NCBI GenBank assembly: GCA_008921705.1
Contig: VFFE01006702.1
Span: 434,001 to 498,000 of the forward strand
From: Burhinus oedicnemus
Lineage: Eukaryota > Chordata > Aves > Charadriiformes > Burhinidae
Direction of reading: 5' to 3'
Length of the DNA stretch: 64,000 nucleotides
Made by a program: the position numbers and the translations under genes. The notes under the pieces are model-generated. The model did no database searches and had not been told where the DNA came from. It saw nothing but the letters and a program-made list of their open reading frames with translations. Below are positions 23,991-35,300 of this stretch, one piece after another (positions within the stretch are counted from its first letter, which is position 1; each line of letters begins with the position of its first letter).

Positions 23991-26900
23991 CAGGCTGAAA
24001 CGCTGTTATGTGGGGGCAGATGCATACACAGGGCTACTGTCTAAGTCTTACACGTGTTCTGATGTGGCAGTCCCACCTGTGGCAGCACAGACCTAGCCCT
24101 GTGCGAGAAGCAGGCCGTATTGCTGACTGAAATAATTGTATGCGTACAGAAACTGTTTAGGCAAGCAGTATAGAGAAACACAACTTATCTTCTATCATTT
24201 CCTACCCTTCAGAGGCTGGACTGCCCTGCAGTAAGGCAATCCTGACAACAGCCAGAGGCATAAGGTCCATGAGATGACATGGAAGGTTTGGTCTAAGAGA
24301 TGAAATACCGAAATTATTCACTGTTTAAATAGACAGTTCAAGAGAACAAGCTCCTATGAATTGATGCTTCATGGTCTGAAGTGCTTTTAGTATTTCAATT
24401 CATTCTGAAGGATTTGGGAGAAAATGGCCCCTGTGTCCGAAGAGGAACCTCATACTGACCTCACCCAAAAAATCTGGATGCCTTCTTCCTGTTTTAAAGG
24501 AGCAAATAAGGATGAATCTAAATGAAGTGGCCAGCAAAACTTCAAGCCAAGTCAGTTACAACATATCTCCAACCACAAGCCAATTAGGCTTGCCCTGGGG
24601 GTTTAATACACTGTGCTAGACAATGCCAGTATCTGAAAGTCTGTAGTGCTTTCTAGTCCATGCAAAAAAACAATTAACTGAAAACAAGGTAAATAATAAA
24701 CATGTTATGTAATACATTTTTGAACATGTAATATTCATGCCATTTCTCCAGGGCACCTCAGTTCCAGGATGAGACAAGACTTTATTCAAACCCTGCTGAC
24801 AGTAAAGCACTTTTTAAAGGAATGGGGATGTTTGGCAGAGCTTCAGCAGTCAGAAACTCCCTGGCTGTGCGCAGCCATACCCTGCCTTACTGACTCAGAT
24901 GGTGATCCTGAGGTCTGAACCAGCTGCCCCTACAAGTTAGAGCAGCCATAGGCCTGCTCTGCCAGCTGATTTATCAGCTGAGAAAGTCCCATATGGCCCA
25001 GTACACACAGGTTGGCAAGGCCTAGCATCGTCAGGGTGCACTTTGCTTTGTCTTCATTTTCTCAGTCATGATGGGCTTCTACATGGGGAAGATGCACCAA
25101 GTAAATTTGGCTTTAGCCAAACATTACAGCTGGCTGCTAATGACCAGTCTAAGGAGCTATAGTTCTGCTCTGGTGGCCCAAAGGGATTTCACTGGACACC
25201 AATGATCTATCAAATAGTAGTAGTTTTTAGAAAACTTTTAGGTCTTCCAATAGCAGAATCAAAACCCAGGCTGTGGTAATAACAGTCATAATTTCTTTCC
25301 CATTGTCCTTAAATGTGATGTGAATGTGCAGCCAGGAAGCATAGCCTGCCTTGTGTCATCCTCAGTTCCTCATGCTCTGCAGTGAAGTTGGTCAATGCAA
25401 TTTTTAAACAAGATAAACTGAACCTACCATCCATTTTTCTTCTACAATATACAGTCAGGGATAAGAATTTGCTTTCTCTTCCCACATACCTTCGTAACCT
25501 GTGGGCAACACCCTACTTTCAGCAAGGTGGACTTCTGCCACTGCCTTCAGTGGAACCCAGAATTCACCAACATGTTTGGAAGTTCTCATATTTCACAGGC
25601 AATATGTCAGCCCTGAGATAAAACAAACAGCTGACATGTGAAATACTATAGTTTCAGGCACATCATCCTCACATCACACAACCTTCACTACTGTAAAAAT
25701 ACTTTGCAAAAAGAAGTCCCCAGATAGCCTGTACTCTCGTAGAGCCTGCACAGGACCAGAAGTGGGACGCCAATGGCAGCAGACAGCAATACTGAACATT
25801 AAGGGAAGGGGAGTCGGCCTGGGGGAGCTTGGGGCCAGAGGGACTCTGGGGTGAGAGGGCGAGCTGTGCCACACACGTTCATTTGTGTTACCTGCATAAA
25901 CGTACAACCTGCTCTGTTTCTACTTTGCAGGATTTTGCTTTTTGCAGCTAACCTCTGGTTATACAAGTGATTTCTTACACAGTGCACTGAGCAGCACCTC
26001 ATCATTTTTCCTTACACAGGGATGTTAATGTTTGTTTAATGTGTCTGGAGCAATGATGTCCCATGTTTGGCTTACAGGTTTCTAAGGCTATCCAGGAAGT
26101 TTAACTGTGCAGTATTAAAAAGCTGAGCTTTCTGTTTAATTAATTTTGGCGTTATTTTGTATTTCGATCTCTTTTCATTTCCAAGAGTTCTTTAGAAAAT
26201 AAACAGCATCTGATTTTGCAGATTAAAGAAAAAACCCACATTCATTATTTCACATCAAACATTTTCTCATGGTTGAATCAGGAGGGGAAACATCCTTGGC
26301 CCTCTGATAAAGAGAAAAGAGGTCTCATGGCTTCTACCCCATGGATAAGGATCTTGCCCTATGGATTTTCAGGTTTCTGGACCATAAAACACTGAGAGCA
26401 GCAGCTCACTCCTTCCTGGCTGGCAGAAAAGGCCCAGCAGCTCTCTGTTGTACTCTGTCAGGAGTAAAAAGGGAGAGAAACTCATGTTGATGTCGTGGTG
26501 GTGGTGGCCCTGTGGATTCCCATATAGACCTCCTGATGTCAGTCTCTCCTTGGCGATCCCTCTCAGTCACAAGATATACTGAGCTGATTTAGGGCACTTC
26601 AACTGGCTTATTTCAACGGCAATTTGGACATCATATTCTCTTTCGCTGTTATTTGTATTTCATCCTAAACAAGAGAAAACAGCTAACTGACTTCTGAGGA
26701 ACCAGAAGGTCTGAGGTACCTGAAATCTCAGGTAGTCATGTTGAGGGATGAAAAAATCTTAATCAAGCTTCTGTTTTCTATGTGTTGGGGGTTTTTTTTG
26801 TTTGTTTGGGTTTTTTTTTTTTTTTGCTTGGAGCCTTGGAGCTACCTTGTTGTTCCAGCTGGACTTGTTTCTAGCCAAGGGCAGCCGTGGGCCCGGGCAA

Positions 26901-27044
26901 GGTAGGACCACTTTGGGATGCTTTGACTTTTCTGCAAGCAAGTCCATTAGTCAAACATGTGTTATTGGTGTCATTTGCTATTCTCATTTTGAAATTTCAC
27001 ATTGAGTTTCAAAGATAACATAATACAGAAAAATGCTTTTAATG
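23991..27044. other. Unique non-coding sequence
   Basis: No gene is seen. A 10-bp inverted pair (CACAGGGCTA at 24027 and TAGCCCTGTG at 24094) encloses 57 bases just beyond the fold-back element. A short GTG/GGT run lies near 26495-26510, and a T-rich tract at 26791-26825 is listed separately. Confidence 0.6.
26791..26825 (+). repeat. T-rich tract with TTTG units
   Basis: A GTTTTTTTTGTTTGTTTGGG segment is followed by 15 uninterrupted T. It is a low-complexity tract. Confidence 0.9.
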
Positions 27045-27565
27045 ATCAATCTACAAGGGAGGGGGAACTGCTGTTCAGGAGATCAGAGTGGATAATGCAA
27101 ATGGTCTCAGTGCCTGGGGATGCAGACAAATTAGGCAGAGGCCAGAGAAGAGCTACAAGAACAATAAGAAATTTAAAAAACATGGTCTGTTAGGAAAGAT
27201 TAAAGGAAGTAGGGGGCTTAGTCAAGGGCAAAGGTTAGTGAAGGATATGTAAAATCTTTGAATATTTAAAGGCTGTTACAGGATGGCAATCAATTTTCTT
27301 CAAGTCCACCTAGGGAAGTACAAAAAGAAATCTACTCAGTCTATGGCAAATATAATATACCTTGCTTATTAGCAAAATCTCTTCTTGTTGTTTGTTCCTC
27401 TTTTTAAAAAAGCATGGTAGTGAAATGGTAGAGCAGGTTATCTAGGAAAATCGTGGAATTCCTTCCCTAAATGGTTTCAACACTCAGCTAGGCAACCTTC
27501 TGCCAGAGATGCCTGGTTACACTTAATCTTGCCTTAGTACAGGAGTTTGTACTAGAGCAACTTAA
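27045..27565 (+). mobile_element. CR1 LINE 3'-end fragment (sense)
   Basis: Collinear CR1 3'-end landmarks appear in sense order: GGCCAGAGAAGAGCTACAAG (27140), TAGGAAAGATTAAAGGAAGT (about 27191), AGGCTGTTACAGGATGG, AAATCGTGGAATTCCTTCCC, and near the end CTTAATCTTGCCTTAGTACA with GTACTAGAGCAACTT. CR1 elements are non-LTR retrotransposons that insert as 5'-truncated copies. This one keeps only the last half kilobase and is inactive. An internal AT-rich piece (about 27330-27410) aligns less well and may be an insertion or simply more decayed. The terminal short tandem repeat typical of CR1 is no longer visible. Confidence 0.85.
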
Positions 27566-29948
27566 GCTGCATAAATATTGATAAGAAATAAGTGATCATC
27601 TCTCCATCATGTTTTACTAACCTGCTCTATGCAGTGTGACCCAGGGACCCAACACACCTGAAAACTGACCCTTGTCTATGGATAATTGGACCAAAAAACC
27701 TGGTTTGACACAGGTTTTAGGGAATTAGCAGTCTGCTGATGCAACCTGCATTAACGCCTTTCTGTGACTCAGGCAGCCACAGAGACCCTTGCTGACTGAG
27801 TTACTGAGCAGGGTACAGGCTGCAGACAGGTCCGAGGACATCTCAGGTATTCTGTCCTGAGATTTTTCCCAATTTGGGGGAAACCAGGTGATTTTTTTCC
27901 TCCTCACTGATAGGCAGATGAGCCTCCTTCTCTCCAGACTTGTTGTCCTTTGTCAGGCTGTCTGGTTTGGATCCTTGTGCATCATCAAAGCAACACCCAC
28001 ATCCTCCTTGTTGAATCAGGGGAGGTGGAGAGAATCTAGGGAAAGGATGACATGCTTAAGTAGTGATTTAGCAAACATGAGGCAAGATGGAAAGACCTGG
28101 ACTGTTCAGTGGAGTGGAGAAATAACAAGTTCCCAGTATAAAAGCTGTCCCTAGGGAGCATGTCATGGCAAGCCATTCTCCATGTCCACTAGGAGGAGGG
28201 CCAGGTAAGGAGCAATGCATCCTTTTCTCCACCGCGGCAGCTTCTCTGTGGATGCTGCCCCTTCCCTCCTTCCACCTGGTTCTCCAGGCCTCGCTGCAGA
28301 GAGAAGTCACTTTTGCTCTGAGCCTGCAAGAGTCCATGTTGTTGCGTGCGTCTCCAGTGCTGCCCGCACTTGGCTGAGGAAGCCCTCCCCCATGACCACC
28401 AGAGCATGCTAACAAGGGCCTGTGGGAGCTGCCAGAGGACGTGATACGAAGGAAGCTCACTCCACTTTGTTGGCAACGAAACATCTTTTCTCTGAATAAA
28501 AATGTCCTTGAGAAAAAGAGTCTGATTTATAGTTAATGGCTGGAAGGTTGTGTGAGAACTTAGCAAGGGCAGAAAGCTCTAGAGTCTTATGGTCTGGGAT
28601 CCATGATAGAGGAGGATGGTTGTTTCTATGAATACTCGGGGGTATTATTTTGTGCTGCACATGGTTTTTTTCTGCATCTGGTCTCTTCCTACAATACACA
28701 GCATGTGCTGTACAGAAGCAAGACAAGACAAAGCTAACCACGTAGGTCATGACTCTGAGCATGTGGGAAGCCACTCTCCAAATATAAAAGTTAAGGTAAA
28801 TATCTGGTGTTGATAAACACATTGTGCATACTTAAGGCCACCACTGTTCCTTGGGTGCCCTTTGTTAGTGTAAATAAGCTTCATCTTGGTTTGTGGCAAA
28901 CCTCAAATATTTGACTTCAGTCTCAGCACGGTTGAGCAGACAGTATACAGAGTTATTCATCTGTTCCTGTGCATGATTTTTAACACTGTAACTTATCATA
29001 TTAAATAATTCTTGACAATGAAATGCCAAGCTTTTCCAAAGAAAACAATAACAGAGCATTAGAGGATCCTCCTCTTGCCCAGTCTAAAGTTGCTCTGCTA
29101 AACACCCAGGTGCCGACCATTCTCCCACTCCAAGGAAAATGTTAACGCTTTCTCTCCATTGCATCAGTTTTATTAGTTTCAATGACAATGGGGGGGCTAC
29201 AGCTCTACTGACACCACGTGTGTGCCTTTGCCCAGGCTAAGGCAGGGAGAAGAAGCTCTGCATGGGTGAAGGTGCCTGGGACACCCCAATGTGGGTGGGA
29301 TGCAACTTGAGTCCACATCTCTGCAAAACCCTGCATAGCCTCCTGAAGCAAGTGTGTATGTTTTGACCACCATCCTCTGACTTTTGGGAGTACAGGAAAG
29401 AGTCAGAGTATGTGGGGAACTACACCTTTGGAAAGCTCTGACCAGAGCCAGATGGATCCCAGATTCCTTGGCTCTGAACTCCATGGATTGTGCAAAGCGG
29501 GTGGCTAGATTGCTGGAAAACTACTAAATAGCTCAGCATAGGGGGTTCTTTGTCTCCTTCGCTCATAGCTATTAGCATGAAGAAAGCAGAAGTTGCAGCA
29601 CAGTTTTACCCTTGTCACCCCAGCTTTGGAGCACTGTTTGGGCAACTCTGGCTCAATGACTTTGCTTCACAGCAGCGTGACTGCCTAAGAAGACCGTGGT
29701 ACAGATTTGAGTATGTTTGAATGGAAAAGTAGTCTAGAAAAATGGTTAGTGCATGTGGCAGCCATATCTGTGCTCCAAGGGACATGAACGGCTTAATTCC
29801 CAAAGCGTTTTTGGGGCTTAGCTGACGTTATACCTGTGTAAGTCCCGAATTTAGATCATCCAGCTCTTTCTTGTCTGCCATCTGGATTTGGAAGCAAATG
29901 AGGTTTGTCAGCATCTTCTGGAGGTGCCAAAGTTCTTGCACACAGCTG
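27566..29948. other. Unique non-coding sequence
   Basis: No gene is seen. A small 8-bp dyad AAAACCTG / CAGGTTTT lies near 27695-27719. Overlapping readings of 120-138 codons at 28068-28822 on the minus strand show no domain. Confidence 0.6.
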
Positions 29949-30032
29949 AAGGATGTGCATACAGCCACCCTAGCTGTGATGGCTCCAGCAGGCTTTAGCT
30001 ATCACAACTAGGGCGGCTATATGCATATCCTT
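29949..30032. other. Long near-perfect hairpin, pre-miRNA-like size
   Basis: The left arm 29949-29980 and right arm 30001-30032 are reverse complements at 28 of 32 positions. All four differences (at 29955, 29962, 29967, 29974) are transitions. Four more inner pairs (29981-29984 with 29997-30000, one a G-T wobble) bring the stem to 36 bp around a 12-nt loop. If transcribed from the minus strand, three of the four outer mismatches become G-U wobbles; from the plus strand only one does. The length and shape resemble a microRNA precursor, or a relic palindromic transposon. There is no evidence of transcription. Confidence 0.9.
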
Positions 30033-32184
30033 GCAAACAAAGCATGTGGTTCTCTGCTGCACTTCTCCTTCCCGCCAGTCTTCACGCAACACCCAGGCAT
30101 GTGGTAATTACTTCCTACTCAACAGCCCGGTGAGTAGTGCCTTGCGTGGAGTCTTGGGTCTCGGTCCTTCTTCTGACTGGTTTGGGGCCAGGCTTGGTCC
30201 CTTGGGTGATGTGCCAGAGTCATCTGTAGGGTACTTCAGGGTGAAAGTTTCCTCTCTGGAATCCCTTCCGTTTGGCAGAAAATGCTTAAACGTGTACTAT
30301 GTTTCAGAAAAAGTGAGATTGACCACGTACCCTGCTGATTAGGATTTCCAGCAGAACGCGTCAAATTAAATCTTCATTCCAGTGAGCATGATGACTCAGA
30401 GGACACTGTTTTAAAAGGGGCAGCAGTTGTCCCAGTAACAAAAAACTACACCCTTCAGCTGGACAGGGAGTTGCCAGTTTTGCTGATCCCCTATCACGTA
30501 CTTAAGTTAATGTTTTTGGCACCATAAGCTGAACTCTCTTATTCTCTGTGCAAAAATTCTGTTTGCTCCTTGTTCGAAGCCACGTAGACATACCTTTCTG
30601 CCAGTCCGGTCTATGCTTCATTTCTAATTCCCTATTTTTCTCGCTGTGGCTGCTTTCAGCAGTCTCTCCCCACCAGCAGTGACCCAGGCAGAATTTGCAG
30701 ATCCCAGAGGTTTGATCTGGCTGTGGGCTGTGGGGTGGCGGGGGCGGTGGTGGGGCGCAGGCGGTGGGGGCTGTTCCTGTCAGCGCTTGGCTGGGGCAGG
30801 TTGTTTCCGAGCTCCAGTTTCTCCCCACCCACACGGATGGGACACGCCACGCCGGCTGGATTTCCCAGAACGAGCCTGGCCAGGAAAATGCAGAAGCCTT
30901 GGCTCCTGCTCTGGGATTTGGCAAAGTCCTGTCCCAGGAGCAGGGCCGGCAAGGGCAGCGTGGTGTGACAGGGAGACTGGCTGCAAACCCAAGCGAGCAG
31001 CTGGTACCAGGAAAGCATCTATATTTTTTTTAGAGAGAAAAAGACAAACAAGCTCCTCTTTCAGCTGGCCGAGGTTAAAATGCCAACTATGGCTTCTTCC
31101 CAGCTTTTCAAGGCTTTTATTGAGAATTACATCCTCAGCCATGCCCTGAACACCTCCAGCTCCCCGTTTCCCCATGGGAGGGATGAACAGCTGCAGCTCC
31201 TTGGGAAATGCTCTCCTCCCATCCTTCCTGGCAGGTAAATGCAGTTCTTGAGCTTTCTGAGGAATCAATTACATCAACAATGACAGCCAAATAGTTACCA
31301 AGGATGACAAATTTTGGCCATACTGAATCGTTTGTTGAGCAAACCATGAAGGTCACAAACTGCTCAGTATATGACCCGCTCACTGGTTATTCATGAAGGT
31401 GACCCCAAGCTTTACTTCACTGAATTGAGCAGAGGAGCCCTGTCTTGCTGTCACCATTAAATTCGTTGGGCCTGTGCTGACCTACAGCAGCTTGTAGATT
31501 GGGCCAGAGCACAAAGCAGCCCTTAATTTTAAGAAAAAAAGTTGAGAGCACTGCAGGAGGCACCGAAACCGCAGGAGTTCCTGGATATGCTGTAACTGTG
31601 CTGGCCCTGCCCATCCCGAGGGGTGATGTTTACTCCTCTGGGATATGTTGAACTACCAAACTAACTAACTAACAGCACAGGTCCTCAGCACAGGCATGAC
31701 TTATCACAGGAGGCAAAATCCTAAAACTGTCAAGAAAGAAAGAAAGCTGCAAGTGGTCCTGGAATAGGCATTTTGCCAGACTGGCATTATCCATGGAGTT
31801 ACGGACACACCCACATCTGTGTCCTCATGGAGGTCAGTAACATGGACTTGTAGGAAAAAATAGGATTAAAAAGCGGGAGAAGGCAGACAAACTGTTTCTG
31901 AATTTCAGAAAATTGTAGCTAATTTGAAGAAAATGTAAAAATTCCGGTAACAAAATCTGAGCCACTATGAGTAAGACCAAAAGTCGCCTGGCCCTCGGCA
32001 ATGACTAACAGCAGACACTAAAGAAAATAACAAGCATTCAGGGTTACCGTCATCAAGTGTATGTCCTTCCAGCTTTCAGCAATGTGTGACTCCTGAAATT
32101 TTTGAGCCAGAAGTTATATCTGCATCTTGGTGTGAAATACTATTTGATGAAGTTTTTCTCGTAATTTTTCTGATTCGTATTTCT
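30033..32184. other. Unique non-coding sequence with a GC-rich core
   Basis: 30640-31020 is locally GC-rich and carries the G-quadruplex motif at 30725-30755. Stop-poor readings of 120-167 codons overlap there on both strands (for example 30646-31149 + and 31268-30780 -) with no recognisable domain. Two short runs, (AACT)4-like at 31659-31673 and (AAGA)4-like at 31731-31746, are simple repeats. Confidence 0.6.
30725..30755 (+). other. G-quadruplex-forming motif
   Basis: Four G-runs of 3, 4, 5 and 4 bases, separated by loops of 4, 4 and 7 bases, fit the usual G3+N1-7 pattern on the plus strand. A fifth run of five G follows at 30766. It sits in a locally GC-rich patch. Confidence 0.8.
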
Positions 32185-32395
32185 GGTATCCACAACACTC
32201 TGTGGCAGTGAGTTCTGCATCTGCGTGCGGGAAAGATTTAGGTAGTCTCTTTTTAAATTAACCTGATGCACGCAAAGGTGAACACAACCATAAATTGTGA
32301 AGATCACAAATGAGTCGTTCAAATTAGTAATCCATTCCAAAAGGTGCCATTCTTTCTCTTGCTGCCCTCCTTTGAGACCTGGTATTAGCACATGG
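32185..32395 (-). mobile_element. Possible old LINE (L3/CR1-like) fragment
   Basis: On the plus strand CCACAACACTCTGTGGCAGT, GAGTTCTGCATCTGCGTGCG and later CTCTTTTTAAATTAACCTG recall the antisense 3' portion of ancient L3/CR1-type LINEs. In those a 'ctgtggcagtgagttccaca' type word is followed by a 'ttcctttt...aacctg' word. The copy is strongly diverged and the assignment is weak. Confidence 0.35.
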
Positions 32396-35300
32396 AGAAC
32401 TTGAAGAACTGAAAGAGACTTAATAAACCAGCCCTGTATTCTTTCTTATTTTTTTTGCAGAAACAATTGTTGATTTAGTCAGCATTAACTTTTGAACTTT
32501 TAAAGAGATGCTGCTTTGAAATTCAGTTTGAAGATTATTACTGCAATGCTGTAATTAACTTGGCCTTAAGCTGGGAGTGGAGCAAACAAGCAAGTTTTCA
32601 CAACATTTTAGCTCAGAAAAATCAATATCATGAAGACTTGTTTTCCTTACTACATCTTCCTGTATCTTGTCTAATCTATCAGATACAAGTATTATAATAG
32701 GCCTTTTCTTTATTTAATTGTCTCACCCTAGATAAAGGCAATATAACATTATTTATGTTGCAAATGGTGTTACCCGTCTAATTAGCTATGTAAGCATATA
32801 TTATTATGTTTACAGGGTGAATGGAGAAAATCAGAAGGCCCACAGAACACCAGACCATTTTTATGGACTATATGATGCTAAAAGACAATTTATCAAGCCA
32901 AAAGAAGCTGGATATTAGCTGTGCCATTCTGCCAGGCTGTTATCTGATAAACGCTTTGACAGTGGGCAAGTACAGTGGTACATTGCTCAGGTTAAAACAT
33001 CTTTGGAGGTCTCACTGCCTTATAGAGAAAGGCCAGAACTGACGTATGGCCATATGGAAGTCAGAGGAGGCAGGCGTTGTGCTTCCAGCACTGGCTGGTA
33101 GCACGTGCTGAGGGAAGAGGTGTGAGGAATAGGATGCGTGTAGTAAAACTGCCCATGAGTACCCTCTCGGTGCAGCAGTTAAGTTATAATTTTCAGAGAT
33201 AGAAAACATCCTGCACATTTTATTTCAATACTCACTGGTGTATCTAGATGCTACTTCTCATCAAACTCATATTTAAAGTGTGAAGAAGTGCATATTTTAA
33301 TTGCTCTGAGGACATCTGCATTTCCACTTGTTTATAAACTTCTTTGAGTCACCTGTCCTCTTTGGACAGGAGTTGCCCTGAGTCTAACATGTTGAACTGA
33401 CATGCACTCCAGTGGCGTGCCCCTCAAATCTGCGCTGTGTTGGGGAGTCTGTGAGCCTCCACAGCAGCTGCTCATCGTTGGTTTGATGGCAGCGGTGGGA
33501 CCGGCACACTGTACTCGCCTTGAGGAACTGGGCAAAGAGAGTTTAAAAATGCAACCACTAAGATGTATTGAATCTCTGTGGTTAGACCTCAGGTACCCTC
33601 CACTTCACCCACTACAGTGAGGCACCTCTGCGCCTGTCATCCTGCACATGTAACCACTTCACAGGCTGAGCCCGGCGAGGGAAACCACAGGCTGAATGAA
33701 GACAAACTGTCATTTCAGGATTCACACGGGAATATAACTTATCCTCTGTGTTATACAAACTCAGTAATTATGTCTGTCAGTGGGTTGATATTTTACATAG
33801 ATAAATGTGCATGTTACCGGGTGACTCAAGCAACTCTGGAGAGCAGCTCTTCAGTGTGAAATATGTTTATAAACTAAGCTTTCTCTTAAGTTTGAATAAT
33901 GATTACTGTGGCACCAACAGGATATTTTTCTGATAAAGATGCCCATAATTACGAGATCACTTAAGCCGGTGCTTTAAATCCTCCTGTGGCATTCCTAGGG
34001 GTGACATCACCTTGCTGCTGCTGGGTTGGTTACACAGACGAGCTTTTGGCACGGGGTGGTGCAAGCAAACATTTCAGTCTAGGGTTCAGTCTTTGGGGAG
34101 CAAGGTTTCTTGAATGACAAATTGAGGAATGAGATCCAGGCATGTGGTTCAGGTCCTCCACACTCCAAGAGTCAGGTGGCATTTGACTTGCATGCATCTC
34201 CCATGCAGTGTTTGGCAGGAAAGGGAAGGGGTAGAGGAGTAGGACCTACTTGTTCCTGCTCTGCTAAGGGAGTGTGAATTGGGCTACAACTGAGAGCTAC
34301 TGGATCCAGACTGCTGCACCTCTTCACCACAGACCGAGTGTATATTTTTATTGCTTCCCCGGTAGAAAAGAGGACACCCCTCCAAACTGTTCAACACCCC
34401 TGTGTTGCTTTCAAAGCAGGGATATACAAAAGTGGGACATTTGTGAAGGTTAGCAACACGCAGCAAGGAAAAGATGGATCACTAAACCTGCCAGTCTGTG
34501 ATCAAAATACTCCTTTCATAGAAGTGGTAGTGCTTTGTGTTAAGTGAATACGAAACAAACTGTGCTGCTTCTGCCAAGGGAAGAAAAAGGGCAGAGCCTG
34601 GACATAACACAAAGCTAAGCACTGGTGAGCCAGCTTACTCCTGGGGAAGGTGCCATCCTTTGCACCCAAGGCAGCAACAAGACAGATTTCCAGGGCCTTT
34701 GGGAGAGGAAATGCAGGCAGCGGGGCTGCTCTGCTGCCCACAGTCGTATGCATGCCTCGGCAATGGCATGGCTTGCCCCTGTCTGGTCTTAGCAATGCCT
34801 CTAGATATCCCAGGTAGAGTGCATCTCATCTGACCTCAGATGTTGGGCAACCTACGTCTGAGTTTGTTTTCTGGACTGTCTTTACAGTGAGTGAGGAGAA
34901 AGATGCCACGTAGCAAACAGTCTGCTTCATTCAAAGATCTATTGCAAGGAGGAGACCAGTTTTGTCCTAGAAGAGCCGGTTTCTCTCAGGACTCTAACAG
35001 GAGTCTGTGCAAACAGCACTGACACGGACACCAGCACTGTAGACTTTTCCACTGAACCACCCTTTGAGTTAATGACCCCTAGTGAACATACCTAAGCAAA
35101 AAATTCTGGTTTGTGAAGGGATGTGTTAACTCTTCTCTGTCTAAGGGCTCCTCCTTTGAGGCTACCTCTGTGGAGTCATTGGCACTGGCATTTTATATGC
35201 TTTACCTAATATAACTATAAATGTTCTTCAACATGCATGTTAGTTCCCAGTTACATTTAACTGAAATGTTTGTGTCAGATGACACTGGAATTTATCAACT

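Noticed and set aside
24027..24103. 10-bp inverted repeat CACAGGGCTA / TAGCCCTGTG
   Set aside because: At 57 bases separation a 10-bp inverted pair is expected several times in the window by chance.
28185..28202. CCACTAGGAGGAGGG, close to a CTCF site core
   Set aside because: It departs from the consensus at key core positions, and a single degenerate match is not evidence.
30646..31268. Overlapping 120-167-codon readings on both strands
   Set aside because: Their mutual overlap in opposite directions in a G-rich patch indicates low stop density, not coding.
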